Part shown: in pieces, positions 10,111-21,117 of the stretch
Layout: each line of letters begins with the position of its first letter
Numbering within the stretch: the first letter of the stretch is position 1
NCBI GenBank assembly: GCA_007258455.2
Contig: VDFB02358134.1
Location: forward strand, 215,373,565 to 215,437,564
Source: Sequoia sempervirens
Lineage: Eukaryota > Streptophyta > Pinopsida > Cupressales > Cupressaceae
DNA length: 64,000 nt
Direction: 5' to 3'
Position numbers and translations under genes: made by a program
The notes under the pieces: generated by a model
Told to the model about the DNA's origin: nothing
The model's input: only the letters and a program-made list of their open reading frames with translations
The model's database searches: none

Positions 10111-11649
10111 CAGTCAATTGTCACCACATCATGTCAAATCATGCATCAATCTGGTGAACAAGTCAGCAATGTCTCTAAGTCAAATCAAACAACTTGCCAA
10201 ACAAAACAATCAAAACAATCAACAAATATCTGCTACAGGATGTGTCCTTCTTGGAAACAGACATCATCATGGAAATCAACCTGTATCTTGTTCAGGATGA
10301 GTCCTTCCTAAATACTGATATCGGCAAAACAATCTATGTCTTATACAGGATGAGTCCTTCCTGCATAATCGACAAGATCAAACAATCAAACATAGCCTTA
10401 TACAGGTTATCACATCAATGGCATCTGACTCAATGTCTTATATGATACATGTCTTTCTGAAACTAGGCTTTGTCATGCCTTATACAGATACTCATAACAT
10501 CGAAACCAGATTCACATTTTTATCTGGTATGTGTATCTCCTGACATCAGGCTCTATCAATCAATCCTTTTATCAATCAAAACAAATGAAATAAACAAGAT
10601 CAAGTTTTTGCAAATATTTTACTGGCTTTTTGAATTTTTGACTTATTTAGCTTATCTTTTTAGTTGACTTTATGATGGGAATTAGGTTACTAGCTTTCTC
10701 AAGGAGGTCCCATGAAGGATTTAGAGAAGCAATGATGTATCAGAATTCTGTTTTCTTTGACTGTTGTCTGTCGACTGTCTTTTCAATTTGATTTTGAGTC
10801 ATGTTACTAGTTTCCTCAAAGATGTCCCATGAAGGATTTAGAGGGGCAATGACATCTCATGACCAGTCTTTTATTTTGTTTGCTGTCTGTGGTTTGTCCT
10901 GACAAAAAGACAGGCAACTTGTGCCCTTACTATGAGTTAATGACAATCCTTGTCTGCGACTGTCTATTGTCAGCAAGTGGATGACCTTGCACACCTTGAT
11001 CTATGTCATATCATGGTGTTTGTCTCCATTTGTATTAGTCCCACCCAATGATGATAAAGTGCAATACCTTTTGTGATACAAAAAAATATCAAAGATTGCT
11101 AATACTAACATCTATCTCCTATCTTTCAATCTTTCTCAATATTTCGTTCCGCGCTAACAGTTCTTCTTTCTTGCATTATGACGGAATCCTATGACACAAC
11201 ATATTATATATCATCCTGCATCAACATACATGTTAGAAACATACATACATATAGGCATATTTCATATCTAGATCATCATGGCATAATAAACATTTATCAT
11301 CAAATAATACATATCATAAGCATTTCATTTACAAGGTAACTGTAAATACATGCATCACATAACATTTGTATAGCATCACATATAACCAGCATTGTACATA
11401 TAACATCATATTGCATCTCATTCGTTGCATAAACCTCATAAAATACATATACTCATCCATCACATAGGCATATCATATAAACATCACATGTATAAATAAA
11501 GAATGCATAATCAATCCATAGACATGCATATCATAGGAATCATCGCCAAAATCATATATATATATATCGCTTAACTGTGTCACATCACAATGTCATAATG
11601 TCTCAATAATACATGGAAGCCCGCAGGCTATAAGATCAAAATACAATGT
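10111..11649 (+). other. Element A: 3' non-coding region with shared modules
   Basis: No credible ORF. In order I see three or more copies of a phrase with ACAGGATG and GTCCTTCC (10230-10360), two copies of a module with GTTACTAG and GGATTTAGAG (about 10685-10745 and 10800-10862), a segment with CACACCTTGATCTATGTCAT (about 10990-11012), and 400 bp dominated by CATAT/ACATA phrases (11200-11600). B has the same modules in the same order (26930-27900), so these are inherited parts of the element family. Confidence 0.65.
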
Positions 11650-13640
11650 CATGATACATCTCAAAAAGTACCCCTATCCTGAACTACCACTTCCATCATG
11701 CTGGGAGTGTGCGGGAGACGAATGATGGGAACTTGATGACCTCTGAGTTGTGGGAGGTCTATCATATGGACCTGCTCTACATGGCTGCTCCACCCCCTCT
11801 GTGCTCATTGTCCTGGTATGGGTCCTAGTCTAGGACCTGCTATTGTGTGCTGCTGAGAAACTAGGAGCCCATCTCTCTGGTGGAATCTCTGCCTCATACA
11901 GATCCTGATAGTATCTCTCCCTCTCCCCAGCTCTGACTAACTCTCTGGCGAACACAACTGATGGTCCTGTGCACAATGCCCTAAGCTCTATAAATCTCTG
12001 CTCCGTCTCCTGTCTTTGAGCTATGGTTTATCCTCTATCTTATCATTGCTCTATTCTATCATTATGTATCCTCTCGGCTATGAGAGCCATTCTTTATTCG
12101 CTTTCCTCTGCGATGTAACCTGGAGTAATTACGTATCTCTCGCTGGGATCTTTTCGCTTATATTATCTTCTATCGGTCTCGTTTCCATTCTTCCTTTATC
12201 TAACTTCGATTTGATCTCAATTTTCTTTCTTTATGATTTCATTATCTCTTTACTACTATCTCTTCTGATAGATACTTCTAATGTATCTAGTGACATCTTT
12301 TACTCTCCATGATTTCCTTATTTTCCGGATTGTCTGTTTTGCCATTTCACTTCGCCGACTTTGTTCTTCTCGGTTTTATCTCCTTTCTACCATCATCTCC
12401 ATCACCATGGCCTCCTCTGCCTCCCCGACTCTCCTCTGCCTTTCCTTGCCCGTGGCCCTGTCCCTCACCACTCATGGCTGCTCTAGATCTATCAAAGGAA
12501 TCAGTCTGTGGACTTCCCACCACTGATCGTACTCTGCTGTGGTCCCTAGGTCTACTCCTTTGTCTCTCCATCCCCATGGAAGTGCCTATAATCCATCAAT
12601 ATCTGCCTCTTTCGTGGCCACTAGAATCTCTAGCCCCCATAGTGGGACCTCTCGCGAGGATCTCACAAACTCTGCTAGTCCTCGAGGCACATCCTGCACC
12701 TCTCCAAACTGCCGCAGGATACGATCTGGCAACTACCTCTCTATAATGTGAACATGCGATACAGTCCACCCAACTAAGTACTGTGCCTTTCTGCAAAATG
12801 GCAAGTGCTCATCCTCATCTGACCACTCCTCACACCCCAAGTATGGCCTCCATGTAAACTGCTGCATCATGTCTATAGCATGTCTGAAGTAGCCTATATC
12901 TCCAATGTGATGCTGTGTGGTTTCCCCCACATAATGAAAGGCGTACGGAGCTCCATGTGGGAGGTCAATTATCACAGGTGGCCAAAAAATGGCAATATGC
13001 TCCCACGCCCATACCATTAGGAGCGTGGTACCGCAGCTCATCGACTGTGCCTCTCGGTAGGCAATATCATGCAAATGGAAGTATAACATCCCGAGCACAC
13101 AAGAACCCCAGGCATACACAACTTGACACTTGAGCATGCCCATAAGCATCACCCCCCATCCCACAGGAAAACCATGACCTCAGCGGTCAGGAAGTACTAT
13201 ACTGCCTATCAACGTAGCCAATAGACAGTCCAACTGTCTATACCTCTGGGCCAACACCCGCCACCTAATCTCATAATCATCGAACCCTAACTGTCTAATG
13301 TCAGCATGGGGGTAATATCTACACATCTCAATAGCACCCCTCTGGGTATCATATGCCACCCATGTCCCTCTAATCGGAAGTCTAAGGATCCTATACACAT
13401 AATCTAGCATAACCGTGGCCTCTCCAGTCGATAGGTTGAAAGACGATGTCTCTGAGTGCCACTGCTCACACAAAGCTGTCAGTAGTCCCCGATTCACCTG
13501 AATCTAGGGCATGTCTGTCATGTGCAATAGACCTAGGTGCCATAGGACCCATTGCTCTGTCGGTCGCAAGCTGTCCCTGAATTGAAATGTCGTAGGTCTC
13601 GACTCTCGTGTATAAATCGTGTCTAATACAACCTGCAATG
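11650..13640 (-). pseudogene. Antisense ORF of element A: plant mobile domain (PMD) protein
   Basis: Reading the minus strand from about 13640, one frame encodes a recognisable plant mobile domain (PF10536 type, as in MAIN/MAIL proteins): RPTTFQFRDSLRPTEQWVLW, then GLLTALCEQWHSETSSFNL, GEATVMLDYVYRILRLPIRG and, further on, IAIFWPPVI and QFTWRPYL. The frame is broken by stops near 13509, 13180, 12733 and 12577 but holds to about 12470. A C-terminal part near 11990-11680 (RYYQDLYEAEIPPERW, Ser-rich tail) is recognisable after a Lys/Arg/Glu-rich, frame-broken stretch (12010-12400). PMD proteins are host silencing and genome-stability factors, and the domain is also known inside transposons. Position and antisense orientation between pol and the 3' LTR match extra ORFs reported in Tat elements. 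Confidence 0.8.
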
Positions 13641-13689
13641 GCTTTTTACATACCTCATGTCAGCCTCAATCATCTATTCTAGTGCAAAA

Positions 13690-14130
13690 TGACTATACTA
13701 CATGAAATGCAAATGCGTCGTTATTTTGCACATGCATCATTCTTTTTCACATGCGTCGCTTTTTAGCATATGTGGTTCATAAACTTCAAATGTGTTGTTA
13801 TTAAACAAATGCGGCTATATACATCAAATGCGTTCGACTACATTCATATGCGTTGTAAAATAAAACTTGCGGTGAATGAAAGTCAAATGCATGTCTAAAT
13901 ATACATATGCGGCTAATCTAAATGCAAATGCAATTCAAAAATTCAAATGCATTTCAGAAATAAACAAATGCATTTAACCGCTAATGACTATTCAAAATGG
14001 CCGACATAAAAATACAAATGCGGTTTTCCGCATACACATGCGTCATTCGCGGCATGCATATGCAGTTCATAACTAAAACGACGCATAACTAAAAAATGTA
14101 TTAAATGCCTTAAAATGCGTGCAAATGAAA
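13690..14130 (-). repeat. Irregular array of CGCATTTG-like motifs ahead of the PMD ORF
   Basis: On the plus strand AATGCG, ATATGCG or ACATGCG recurs about ten times (for example near 13709, 13752, 13818, 14018, 14039), with many ATGCAT variants in between. Read on the minus strand this is CGCATTTG or a close form, lying just upstream of the PMD ORF. The same word is repeated in the leader of element B. No ORF here. Confidence 0.65.
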
Positions 14131-14617
14131 AATTTCAAAAGACAAGATTTAGGTACATACCGGGGGGTCCGCGCCAGCTAGTCTCTGGAATGTCCGGATC
14201 TTGTAGGCTCGGTGATGGGTGGTCAAAATAGGAGATATCGTCACTAGGAGTCCAGAGCAAAATCTCAAATTTCTAAGCTAGGTGGGTGCAAATGAATAGA
14301 TTTTCAACCCTAATCCTATATATACCTAGGGCTTAGGTGGCATTCTATCCTACTGGCCATGTTAACTCTCATTTTCACTCAACCCGTATCCGTTCATCGC
14401 ATTTCCAAACTCAATTTCATGAACTCCACTGCTTTTCTGCCTATCTAATGGACTAATTGGGACCATTTCCAAATTATTCTGACATTTTCAGAAATTTGTC
14501 AATTTTCTCGAGCGGGCATACCTTCACCTATTTTACACTAGAGCATTACTGGGGCATATTTCTTATTGATTTTCTTTGATACAATGCCAAAATGACATTG
14601 TATCAAAGAGGCGCAAA
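14131..14617 (+). other. Element A: end of internal region before 3' LTR
   Basis: No ORF. Near the end, ATACAATGCCAAAATGACATTGTAT forms a strong hairpin, with 10-bp arms ATACAATGCC-like and ACATTGTAT around 14580-14604. The final bases TCAAAGAGGCGCAAA (14603-14617) are where the polypurine tract should be and look like a mutated one, compared with the clean tract of B. Confidence 0.55.
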
Positions 14618-15837
14618 TGTAGACATCGAAAATTGGTTTAGGCCTGCGACTTCAATATTCTTCACATTTCGTATTCTTCATGGTCATGATTAAATAATGT
14701 CAATTATTTAATTATTCATCTTCTATTAATTCTTCTATTAATTAAATAATCTTAATTATTTAATTAATTCACATTTTTCTTTATTCTATCTGATTAATTA
14801 AATAAATGTTTTTTATTTAATTATGTTACTAATTAACCTTATCCTTATCAAATTAAATAAATTCTTATTTAATTTACTCTTTATCATACTTCAACTATAA
14901 TTAAATAATTCTTTTTTATTTAATTATTCATTTAAATCCCTTCATCCTTAATTAAATAAATATTATTTATTTAATTATCCTTCGAGTCGAAGTTTTGAAT
15001 TAAATGAATTATTTAATTCATTAATTCTATTTAGCATTCTTCTATATTTTAAATAATTGTGTGAGTTATCTAAGTATTCACTTTTCTCAACTCCATCTAT
15101 TTTAATCACTCGGTTAACTCTTGATTTAATGTCTGAGTGGCATTCTCGAGTAATCTCTTCATCAAATCATTCAATCGTCCAGTTCTAAGTCAATTGCGTG
15201 TACATGCAGATTAATTAAATATTCTTATTTAATTAATTAAACCTAGTGCATGCATTCAAACATGAGTGGCTTTAATCAATCTTCATCTTTGTCATGCAAA
15301 GATAATTCTTCTATTTTCGAATACTGAACTGAAGATTAAATCATTTATTTAATCTTTAATCCTATTTCTAATTTGTATCACTCATGTCACTACTGACAGT
15401 TATCAGAATTCATGTCTAATTTGTCAATCTCAACCATTCGTTAATCTTTCAATCTTGGCCTATCATTCGAATAATCAATTTTCAATAAATTGATTTGTCA
15501 TTCTTCATTCCAATCTCTCTCGTGAAATCTTATGACTTTTAAGAGCACTCAATCTTGAATCTTTGATATTTTGCTAATCACTATCATAGGTTATACTTGC
15601 ATGAATTACGAGAAATCTGAGGGCAATTATACTACACAAGAAAAATGGAGAAGGGAAATCGAGATGAGTCATGGAAATACGTAGCAATTTGGTGAGATTG
15701 TTTCAGTTTGTTCACGTTTTTGACTTTCCTTTGTTCTTTGTTGCTTAACATTTAGATTTTCATTTTAGATTTAGTAATTGCATTGTTTGCTTCTAATCTT
15801 GTTTGTTTTCTATTGTGCACTTTCTATTGGCGTTACA
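14618..15837 (+). repeat. Element A 3' LTR (about 1220 bp)
   Basis: It starts TGTAGACATCG, closely like the LTR starts of B (TGTAGACACAT) and E (TGTAGACATCT), and ends TTACA. Its first 750 bp hold nine perfect AT-rich hairpins. The partner LTR is outside the window, so the ends are set by similarity to B and E. Confidence 0.8.
14689..15356 (+). repeat. Array of nine perfect AT-rich hairpins in the A LTR
   Basis: Perfect inverted repeats with arms of 10-13 bp and loops of 3-7 nt lie at 14689-14712, 14738-14767, 14795-14823, 14850-14875, 14897-14927, 14949-14977, 14996-15020, 15211-15236 and 15332-15356. Arms share words such as ATTAAATAA but are not identical. Comparable arrays occur in the LTRs of B and E. 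Confidence 0.85.
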
Positions 15838-16514
15838 GCTCTTTCACCACATCGTTTAGATAAGAAAAGAAACCTATCCAAATAGTCCTCTAGAATCTCA
15901 TCCTCATTCTACCTAAGTTTAATCAGCTCTTCCTTACGATCACTCACCCTACAATAACTCTGATATTTATTCAAGAACAAAGTCTCCATTTCTTCCCAAG
16001 ATGTAATACTTCCAAATGGTAGTCCCATAAACCAATGCATGGTTGAATCCTTCAAAGTAGAAGGAAACAACTTCAGTTTCTGGTTATCATTTTTATAGTC
16101 ATAAGTTTAACAATGGACCTTAAATTCAAAGAGAAATTGGTATGGGTCTTCCGAAGATAAACCACGAAAGGTTGGAAGGAAATTTGGAGAGATGTTTTTC
16201 ATCGTTGTATCATCATCTGCATCTAGAGCAATAGGATAAGTGAACGTTCTAGGTAGTTGGGGATCATTGTTATTACGGTTGGCATCATTACGGTTAGCTT
16301 CTACCCTTCGATCTCCCATGATGTTCAGAGGAATATGCTCCTCAAAAATAATTTCTTCAACAACAGGTTGCACTACAGGATGATCTTCTGGGAAATAGTG
16401 GAAAGCCTTTGGAGGGTTAGGCTCAAGTAATTCATCGACAGAGTGGTCTTCTAAGCCTTGGGCTTCCCTATGTATAACTAGGACGTATTTTGGGGCCTCT
16501 TTGGTATAAATCAT
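15838..16514 (-). pseudogene. Element G gag, interrupted by element A
   Basis: The frame starts at an ATG at 16514 and contains a disordered acidic N-terminus, an Asn-rich stretch (RNDANRNNNDPQLPRTF), then the Retrotrans_gag domain: SPNFLPTFRGLSSEDPYQFL, LKLFPSTLKDSTMHWFMG, SWEEMETLFLNKYQ and LEDYLDRFLFL. A TAA near 16107 and a TAG near 15917 break the frame; the TAG stands where Gln is usual. The gag domain ends abruptly at the A LTR boundary, so A inserted into this gene. Gag would form the particle. Confidence 0.85.
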
Positions 16515-16626
16515 CCGTGAGGGCCTCTTTTCCTGACCATGCAGAAAAGGAAGCCAAAGATAGTATTTTTGGCCTAAAAGAGGTATTCTAGGTGTCTTCT
16601 ATTAACACTCAAGCAAAAGAAGCTAA

Positions 16627-16648
16627 GGGGTCCTCGACAACAGCGCCA
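16627..16648 (-). promoter_or_regulatory. Element G primer binding site
   Basis: On the minus strand TGGCGCTGTTGTCGAGGA lies just after the LTR. It resembles the tRNA-Asp-type primer site of Athila/Tat elements (TGGCGCCGTTGCC...) with a few transitions. Confidence 0.75.
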
Positions 16649-17799
16649 AAAAGTCATAGGCTGTCATTAGGTCCCATTACTTTAGAATATAATATTCAAT
16701 TTGTCGACCGGGTAGTGTTGAAGGAAATTTGCAATAGAAGAAGTCTGGAGTATCTCCCTCAGGTTTTCTAATTTTTAAGAACAACTTAGTAGTAATTCTA
16801 ACTTCAAACTATCTAACTACAAAACTATAAAGTAGTTCATTCCGAAGAAAACAGGAAATTTTTGAATTGAAAATGTAAGAAAATTAATTTAGAAAGCATA
16901 ATAACTAAGTTGAAAAGCACAAAAGTGACTAAACTAAGAAGCTAAAAAATTATAAAAGCATAAAAAATTATAGCAATCCATAAAACATTTTCTTAACAAT
17001 AAAATATTCTAACAGTTAATAATAGAAACTACGGAAGTGAAAAGCAACAGATACTTCAGAACTAAAATTTCATCATAGTAAATTTAATGATTCTCTACAG
17101 AACTTCATAATAAAATAAAACACTTATCTACTCCCATCGAGTGGCCAGCTCATGGGTTATCACATTCATTCTCAGCTCACATTCACACCTATTTCAAAAA
17201 CACTTCTATCAATCATAGTTATCATCCATAACTCATAACTCAAAATTTTTAGATAACAATCTCTTTATTCATAAACTTCAGAAACATTCTGACATTATAA
17301 CATTACTTTTTCACTATATGTCTTACTTCTGGATATCATATCTTTTATAGAGAAACTGTAACTACATCCTATATTTTAGATGGTATGGATAACCATTGAA
17401 AATATCTAAAACAGATCTACGGATAACTCGTATGTCTTTAAAAACCTATTACACAGTATTTAAGAGGCTCAAGTCGAGCCATAAATTCTTTAACTTGAAA
17501 GATAACATAAATAACAACTTTAAAAGGAACTATATCCTCAGTTCATCACCCTAAAGTTCTGAAGCATATTTCCAGCGTATATCTTCAGCCTGTTCTGGAG
17601 CACGTGTTGGTTGAATGCTTCAATCTGCAACTTTGATTGACTAATTATTATCTACAAAACACTGAAAATAACCCATTAAATATGTATTGGCAAAATACTT
17701 CAAGAAATCAAAAGAAATAAAGTTTATACAATTTCTCACTAAAAATAAAGCAATTATTTCTCCTAAAATTTAATTAATTGGCAGAGGATAGAGATTTGC
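16649..17799 (-). repeat. Element G 5' LTR (approximate)
   Basis: About 1.1 kb of non-coding sequence between the primer site and the resumption of element C coding sequence. The low end is fixed by the primer site. The high end is estimated and the last LTR bases next to the primer site are degraded, so both boundaries need the partner LTR. Confidence 0.5.
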
Positions 17800-17865
17800 A
17801 TGTACGAACTAGGTCTTTATGGTATTATCATGATGAGGTTATTTTTACCGCATCATAATGCATGT

Positions 17866-18660
17866 CCTCCTCATGATGTTGACATTATTGGAGAGGATGA
17901 TGACAACATGAACAACTTCATAAATGATAGCCTTAACAACCTGAGACTAATGCATCCTTTTACCCTTCACTGAAACAACCAACACCTCCCATTATCCCAC
18001 CACTTGAGATGTTTGGTCTTTTACATCCTAAAAATTGAAACACAAGCTGATCCTAAGTTCATTACAATTGGTGAACCTAGTTCCTCTAATCAGAAAAACA
18101 TTCAACCATTATATGTTAACAAAGTGACCAACACTCTCATCAACTTAGAAGAGACATATGGAAAAGGATTCACGATCTTAAGTAAACAAGGATGTGATAC
18201 AACAAGCGAACGTGAATTCCATCAACTCTTAGAACAAATACCAACCAAAGATACCAAAGGGATAGGATATCAAGATCCTCCTCCTGACATAAGTTTCCTT
18301 CCTAAAGAGAAACCAGTGCCTTACAACTATGATGAGGATGATGAGATTATCTTTGGTCCTCCTACCCTGATTCTACGTAGAGAAGTTGGTGAATCTAGCA
18401 AACAACGAAGGTCATACACACTAAAGAAATTTCAGTTCCCTTGTTCACCATCTGTAACTGAAATAACTTTACACATACTTTTAAGCCAAAGGATTCTTAC
18501 ATTACCACCAATAATAGAAGATCAAAAACCAAATCCTAAGAATACAAACACATCACATTGTCAATATCATAGAGTTATTGGACATAGTACCGATGAGTGA
18601 TGTGATCTAAAAAAAATATTTAAAAAGTTTGATATCATAGAAATAATCCCTTAAAGCATG
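17866..18660 (+). pseudogene. Element C gag-like C-terminal region with zinc knuckle
   Basis: Conceptual translation contains an acidic start (EDDDNMNNF), ETQADPKFITIGEPSSSNQK, INLEETYGKGFTILSKQG, a Pro-rich PPPDISFLPKEKPVPYNYDE segment, IIFGPPTLILRR, then a CQYHRVIGHSTDE...C motif. This is the C/H-type knuckle seen in Tat gag proteins (CxYHxxxGHxTxxC). A TGA at 18598 falls just before its last Cys. The longest open part is 18004-18600. It starts abruptly at the G boundary, so the N-terminal half should be left of G. Confidence 0.7.
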
Positions 18661-19831
18661 TCCTTCTCCTTTCCATGTAATAGTTGTAGATTCATAACAT
18701 TCTCACTATTACATGCTTTACATTCAATACCAATCATTTCAAAATGCAAGGAGTTCTTTCTCATCACCTACCTCCACTCATTCTTGTCTTGCACATAGTG
18801 GGGGTGCAAGAATTAGATAGCCTTGTCCTAGTTCAACACTTTCTATTGTCCCTTTGGCTAGTTGTCTACCTTCCATATATGATGAACAAGATTGGGATGC
18901 AAACGACCTACTATAAGTTGAATTGTATGTTCCTTACTATTCTTTTGCATTATTTTCCTTTTCATGTTTTTTTGTGTGATTGCATGTGTGTAATGTGATA
19001 TCCCCCGTACTACTCTATTTGATTTCTCTCTCTTTATGAAATTCCTCTATTTGTATCTCCATCCTTCTCTATGTTGTAAAATTTTTATCTTTTTCATTGG
19101 TCTTTTGTTTTCCTTTTGGGGATGACATAAGGCATCAAGACATATGTCTCTTCTATGTTGACCCAAAAGCTTTTCCCTCTGTATTTTCATTGTCTTGTGT
19201 TTTCCTTTTGGAGATGATGCAAGGTGTCAAGAAATCCATGTATCTTCCATGTTGTCATGAAAGGTTTTTCTTTGTTTTCACTCTCTTTGTGTCATTATTC
19301 TTGTTCCATGAGTATTTTGGGAATGATGACAGTTTTGAGCTCTCTAAAATCATTCTAGCAAAGACATACTAACCTCAAATCCATGGATCCCTTATGTGAT
19401 TTTTGGGATTTCACTTTGGGGGAAAACTCTTTTCATGATGTAGCTTCATTTGGAAACATATTACTTGGCATAGGGCTTTTTGAATAAGCTCTCATGTCCT
19501 CTTTATTGTTAAGCATTTATCATTTTCTACTTTAAAGTAATTGCTCACAAGATGGTGTTTAACAATTTCTTTAAAGAGGGGGCATACATTGGGATTATTC
19601 TTTTGCATTTCATGTTTCATTTTGTAGTCTTCTTACTTCATGTGATGCGTCTTTTGCCTTGTGGTGACATCAGGTATGATGTCCTTCAAAAGTGTGATCT
19701 CTCTTAGCATATTATATTCCTCTTAGTGGCTTGATGTGACACATTGCATCCCCTAAGTTGTGATTCTTCTAGTCTTCAATTGGTCCTCTTTTGGAGACAT
19801 TAGGCATGATGTCCCCTAAGTTAAAGACCTT
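18661..19831 (+). other. Element C: 3' non-coding region, left part
   Basis: No credible ORF. A unit of roughly 96 bp built on TTCCTTTTGGxGATGA and GGxATCAAG is duplicated at about 19110 and 19203, with shorter relatives (GACATCAGGTATGATGTCC near 19664, GACATTAGGCATGATGTCC near 19796). The phrase ATGCAAGGAGTT near 18744 also occurs in B near 26140, so C and B share ancestry. Confidence 0.55.
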
Positions 19832-19836
19832 ACATG
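19832..19836. other. Target site duplication of B, left copy (ACATG)
   Basis: ACATG precedes the B LTR and recurs at 29512-29516 after the second LTR. Confidence 0.9.
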
Positions 19837-21097
19837 TGTAGACACATAAAAATGACCTAGGCCTGCAAGCTCTCTATTTTACCACTTTCGTCCTACCATA
19901 ATTATGACATTTAATTATGTCCCTGTCCACTTCCTACTATTAATTAATTAGATAATTTATAATTATTTAATTAATTCATGTCTTTTATATTCTTCATGAT
20001 TAATAAATAAATAAATTTTATTTATTTATTCAATACGTCTTTAATGGTCTAAATCTTCCCGCAATTAAACTAATTTATTAATTTATTTAATTACCTTTGT
20101 TCATTTATGTCTTCTCAATTATTAAATAAATGAATTTTATTTATTTATTTAGTGTCACTAATTTTCATAATTAAATGAATTTGTTAATTTATTTAATTAT
20201 TAATCACATTCTCTAAATTAAATAATTATTTTTAATTATTTAATTGTCTCATTTAGCATGCCCCTCATTTTAAATAAAATTAATTATTTAAAATGATTCC
20301 ATTTTATTAACTGTCACTTCATTTTGGTAAATAATCTAAAAATTGATTATTTATTGTCACACAAAATCCATATTTTGAATTGATTTAATTCAAAATGGTA
20401 ATATTCTTCCAAAAATCAAGTAATTGAGCAAATTCTTGATTTTTCAAATCTGCTTTTCAAGTCAACCTTTATCTTATTGATTTTTCGAATCTTACAAATC
20501 AAGCAGTCTTTATCTTCTTGATTTTCGAAAATCTCTATCTCTTTGACTAATTGTCACATTTATTCTTGACCACTGATTTGATTTTCTCAAATGGCATCTC
20601 GATCACTCATTTAATGATTTTTCCCTAACCCTAATTAGGGATTGTCACATGAAATTTTGTCCACTATTTTTAGGCTTTGTCAGCTTTCAATCTCATCTGT
20701 TCACCAAAAATTGCATTTTCTATAAAATGCCAATTTTGCTCACATTTTGGGACCACTTCATGATTATAGACATTTATACTTAGATTTTACTTTGCATTTA
20801 GCTTATTTACTTTGATTATTTACTCATAAGCATAGTCATTTGTCATAGGAATTTTGTCATCAAATCCTTCAAAATTTGTAAAGGGCTTGGTCACAATCGT
20901 TTGCTCACACACACAAATCTAAGGGCAACAATCATATGTTGCAAGCTAGAAGGTGCTATGGAAATGAATCATGGAAGCAACAAGTAATAGGTATAACTAT
21001 TTTAATTTGCTTAAGCTTTCAATGTATTTCATAGTTTCTTTGGGTTTTGTTTATTAATCTAATTTGCTAACCTACCTGAAAATAACCCATTAATACA
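19837..21097 (+). repeat. Element B 5' LTR (1261 bp)
   Basis: TGTAGACACAT...AATACA. Contains AT-rich inverted repeats in the first 600 bp and a TATA-like CTATAAAATGCC at about 20720-20731, some 375 bp before the LTR end, a plausible promoter. Confidence 0.93.
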
Positions 21098-21098
21098 T

Positions 21099-21117
21099 TA
21101 GTGTACCCGATGTGAAT
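21099..21117 (+). promoter_or_regulatory. Element B candidate primer binding site (non-canonical)
   Basis: TAGTGTACCCGATGTGAAT follows the LTR by one base. It does not start with TGG, but the equivalent sequence of E (TAGCATGCCCAGTGGGACC on the minus strand) matches in many positions with mostly transition differences. Both may derive from a TGG-starting site eroded by G-to-A and C-to-T changes. Confidence 0.4.

Larger units (their letters stand above)
1..15837 (+). mobile_element. Element A: Ty3/gypsy Tat-type LTR retrotransposon (5' end outside window, split by COP)
   Basis: The visible order is pol (RT, RNase H, a second archaeal-type RNase H, integrase), a long non-coding 3' region with stem-loops, an antisense plant-mobile-domain ORF, and a 3' LTR. 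The second RNase H between pol RNase H and integrase is known from plant Tat elements, and an extra ORF between pol and the 3' LTR also fits Tat. The 5' LTR, gag and protease lie left of the window. Bases 3231-8668 are a later copia insertion plus its duplicated target. The right end is placed at 15837, where the LTR ends in TTACA. The sequence beyond it is the minus-strand gag of element G, so A seems to have inserted into G. Confidence 0.85.
15838..17799 (-). mobile_element. Element G: 5' end of a minus-strand Ty3/gypsy element
   Basis: Reading leftward there is an LTR (about 17799-16649), a Tat/Athila-like primer site (16648-16627) and gag (16514 to 15838), which is then cut by the end of element A. 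The remainder of G should lie left of A, outside the window. The right boundary is uncertain because the second LTR is not visible. G itself lies within the internal region of C. Confidence 0.7.

Noticed and set aside
12016..12746. Overlapping plus-strand frames rich in Leu, Ser and Pro.
   Set aside because: They are the opposite strand of the decayed PMD ORF, which gives the recognisable protein.
19097..19372. Open frame of 91 codons in the C 3' region.
   Set aside because: It is built from two copies of a ~96-bp non-coding repeat with relatives nearby, so the open frame is a by-product.
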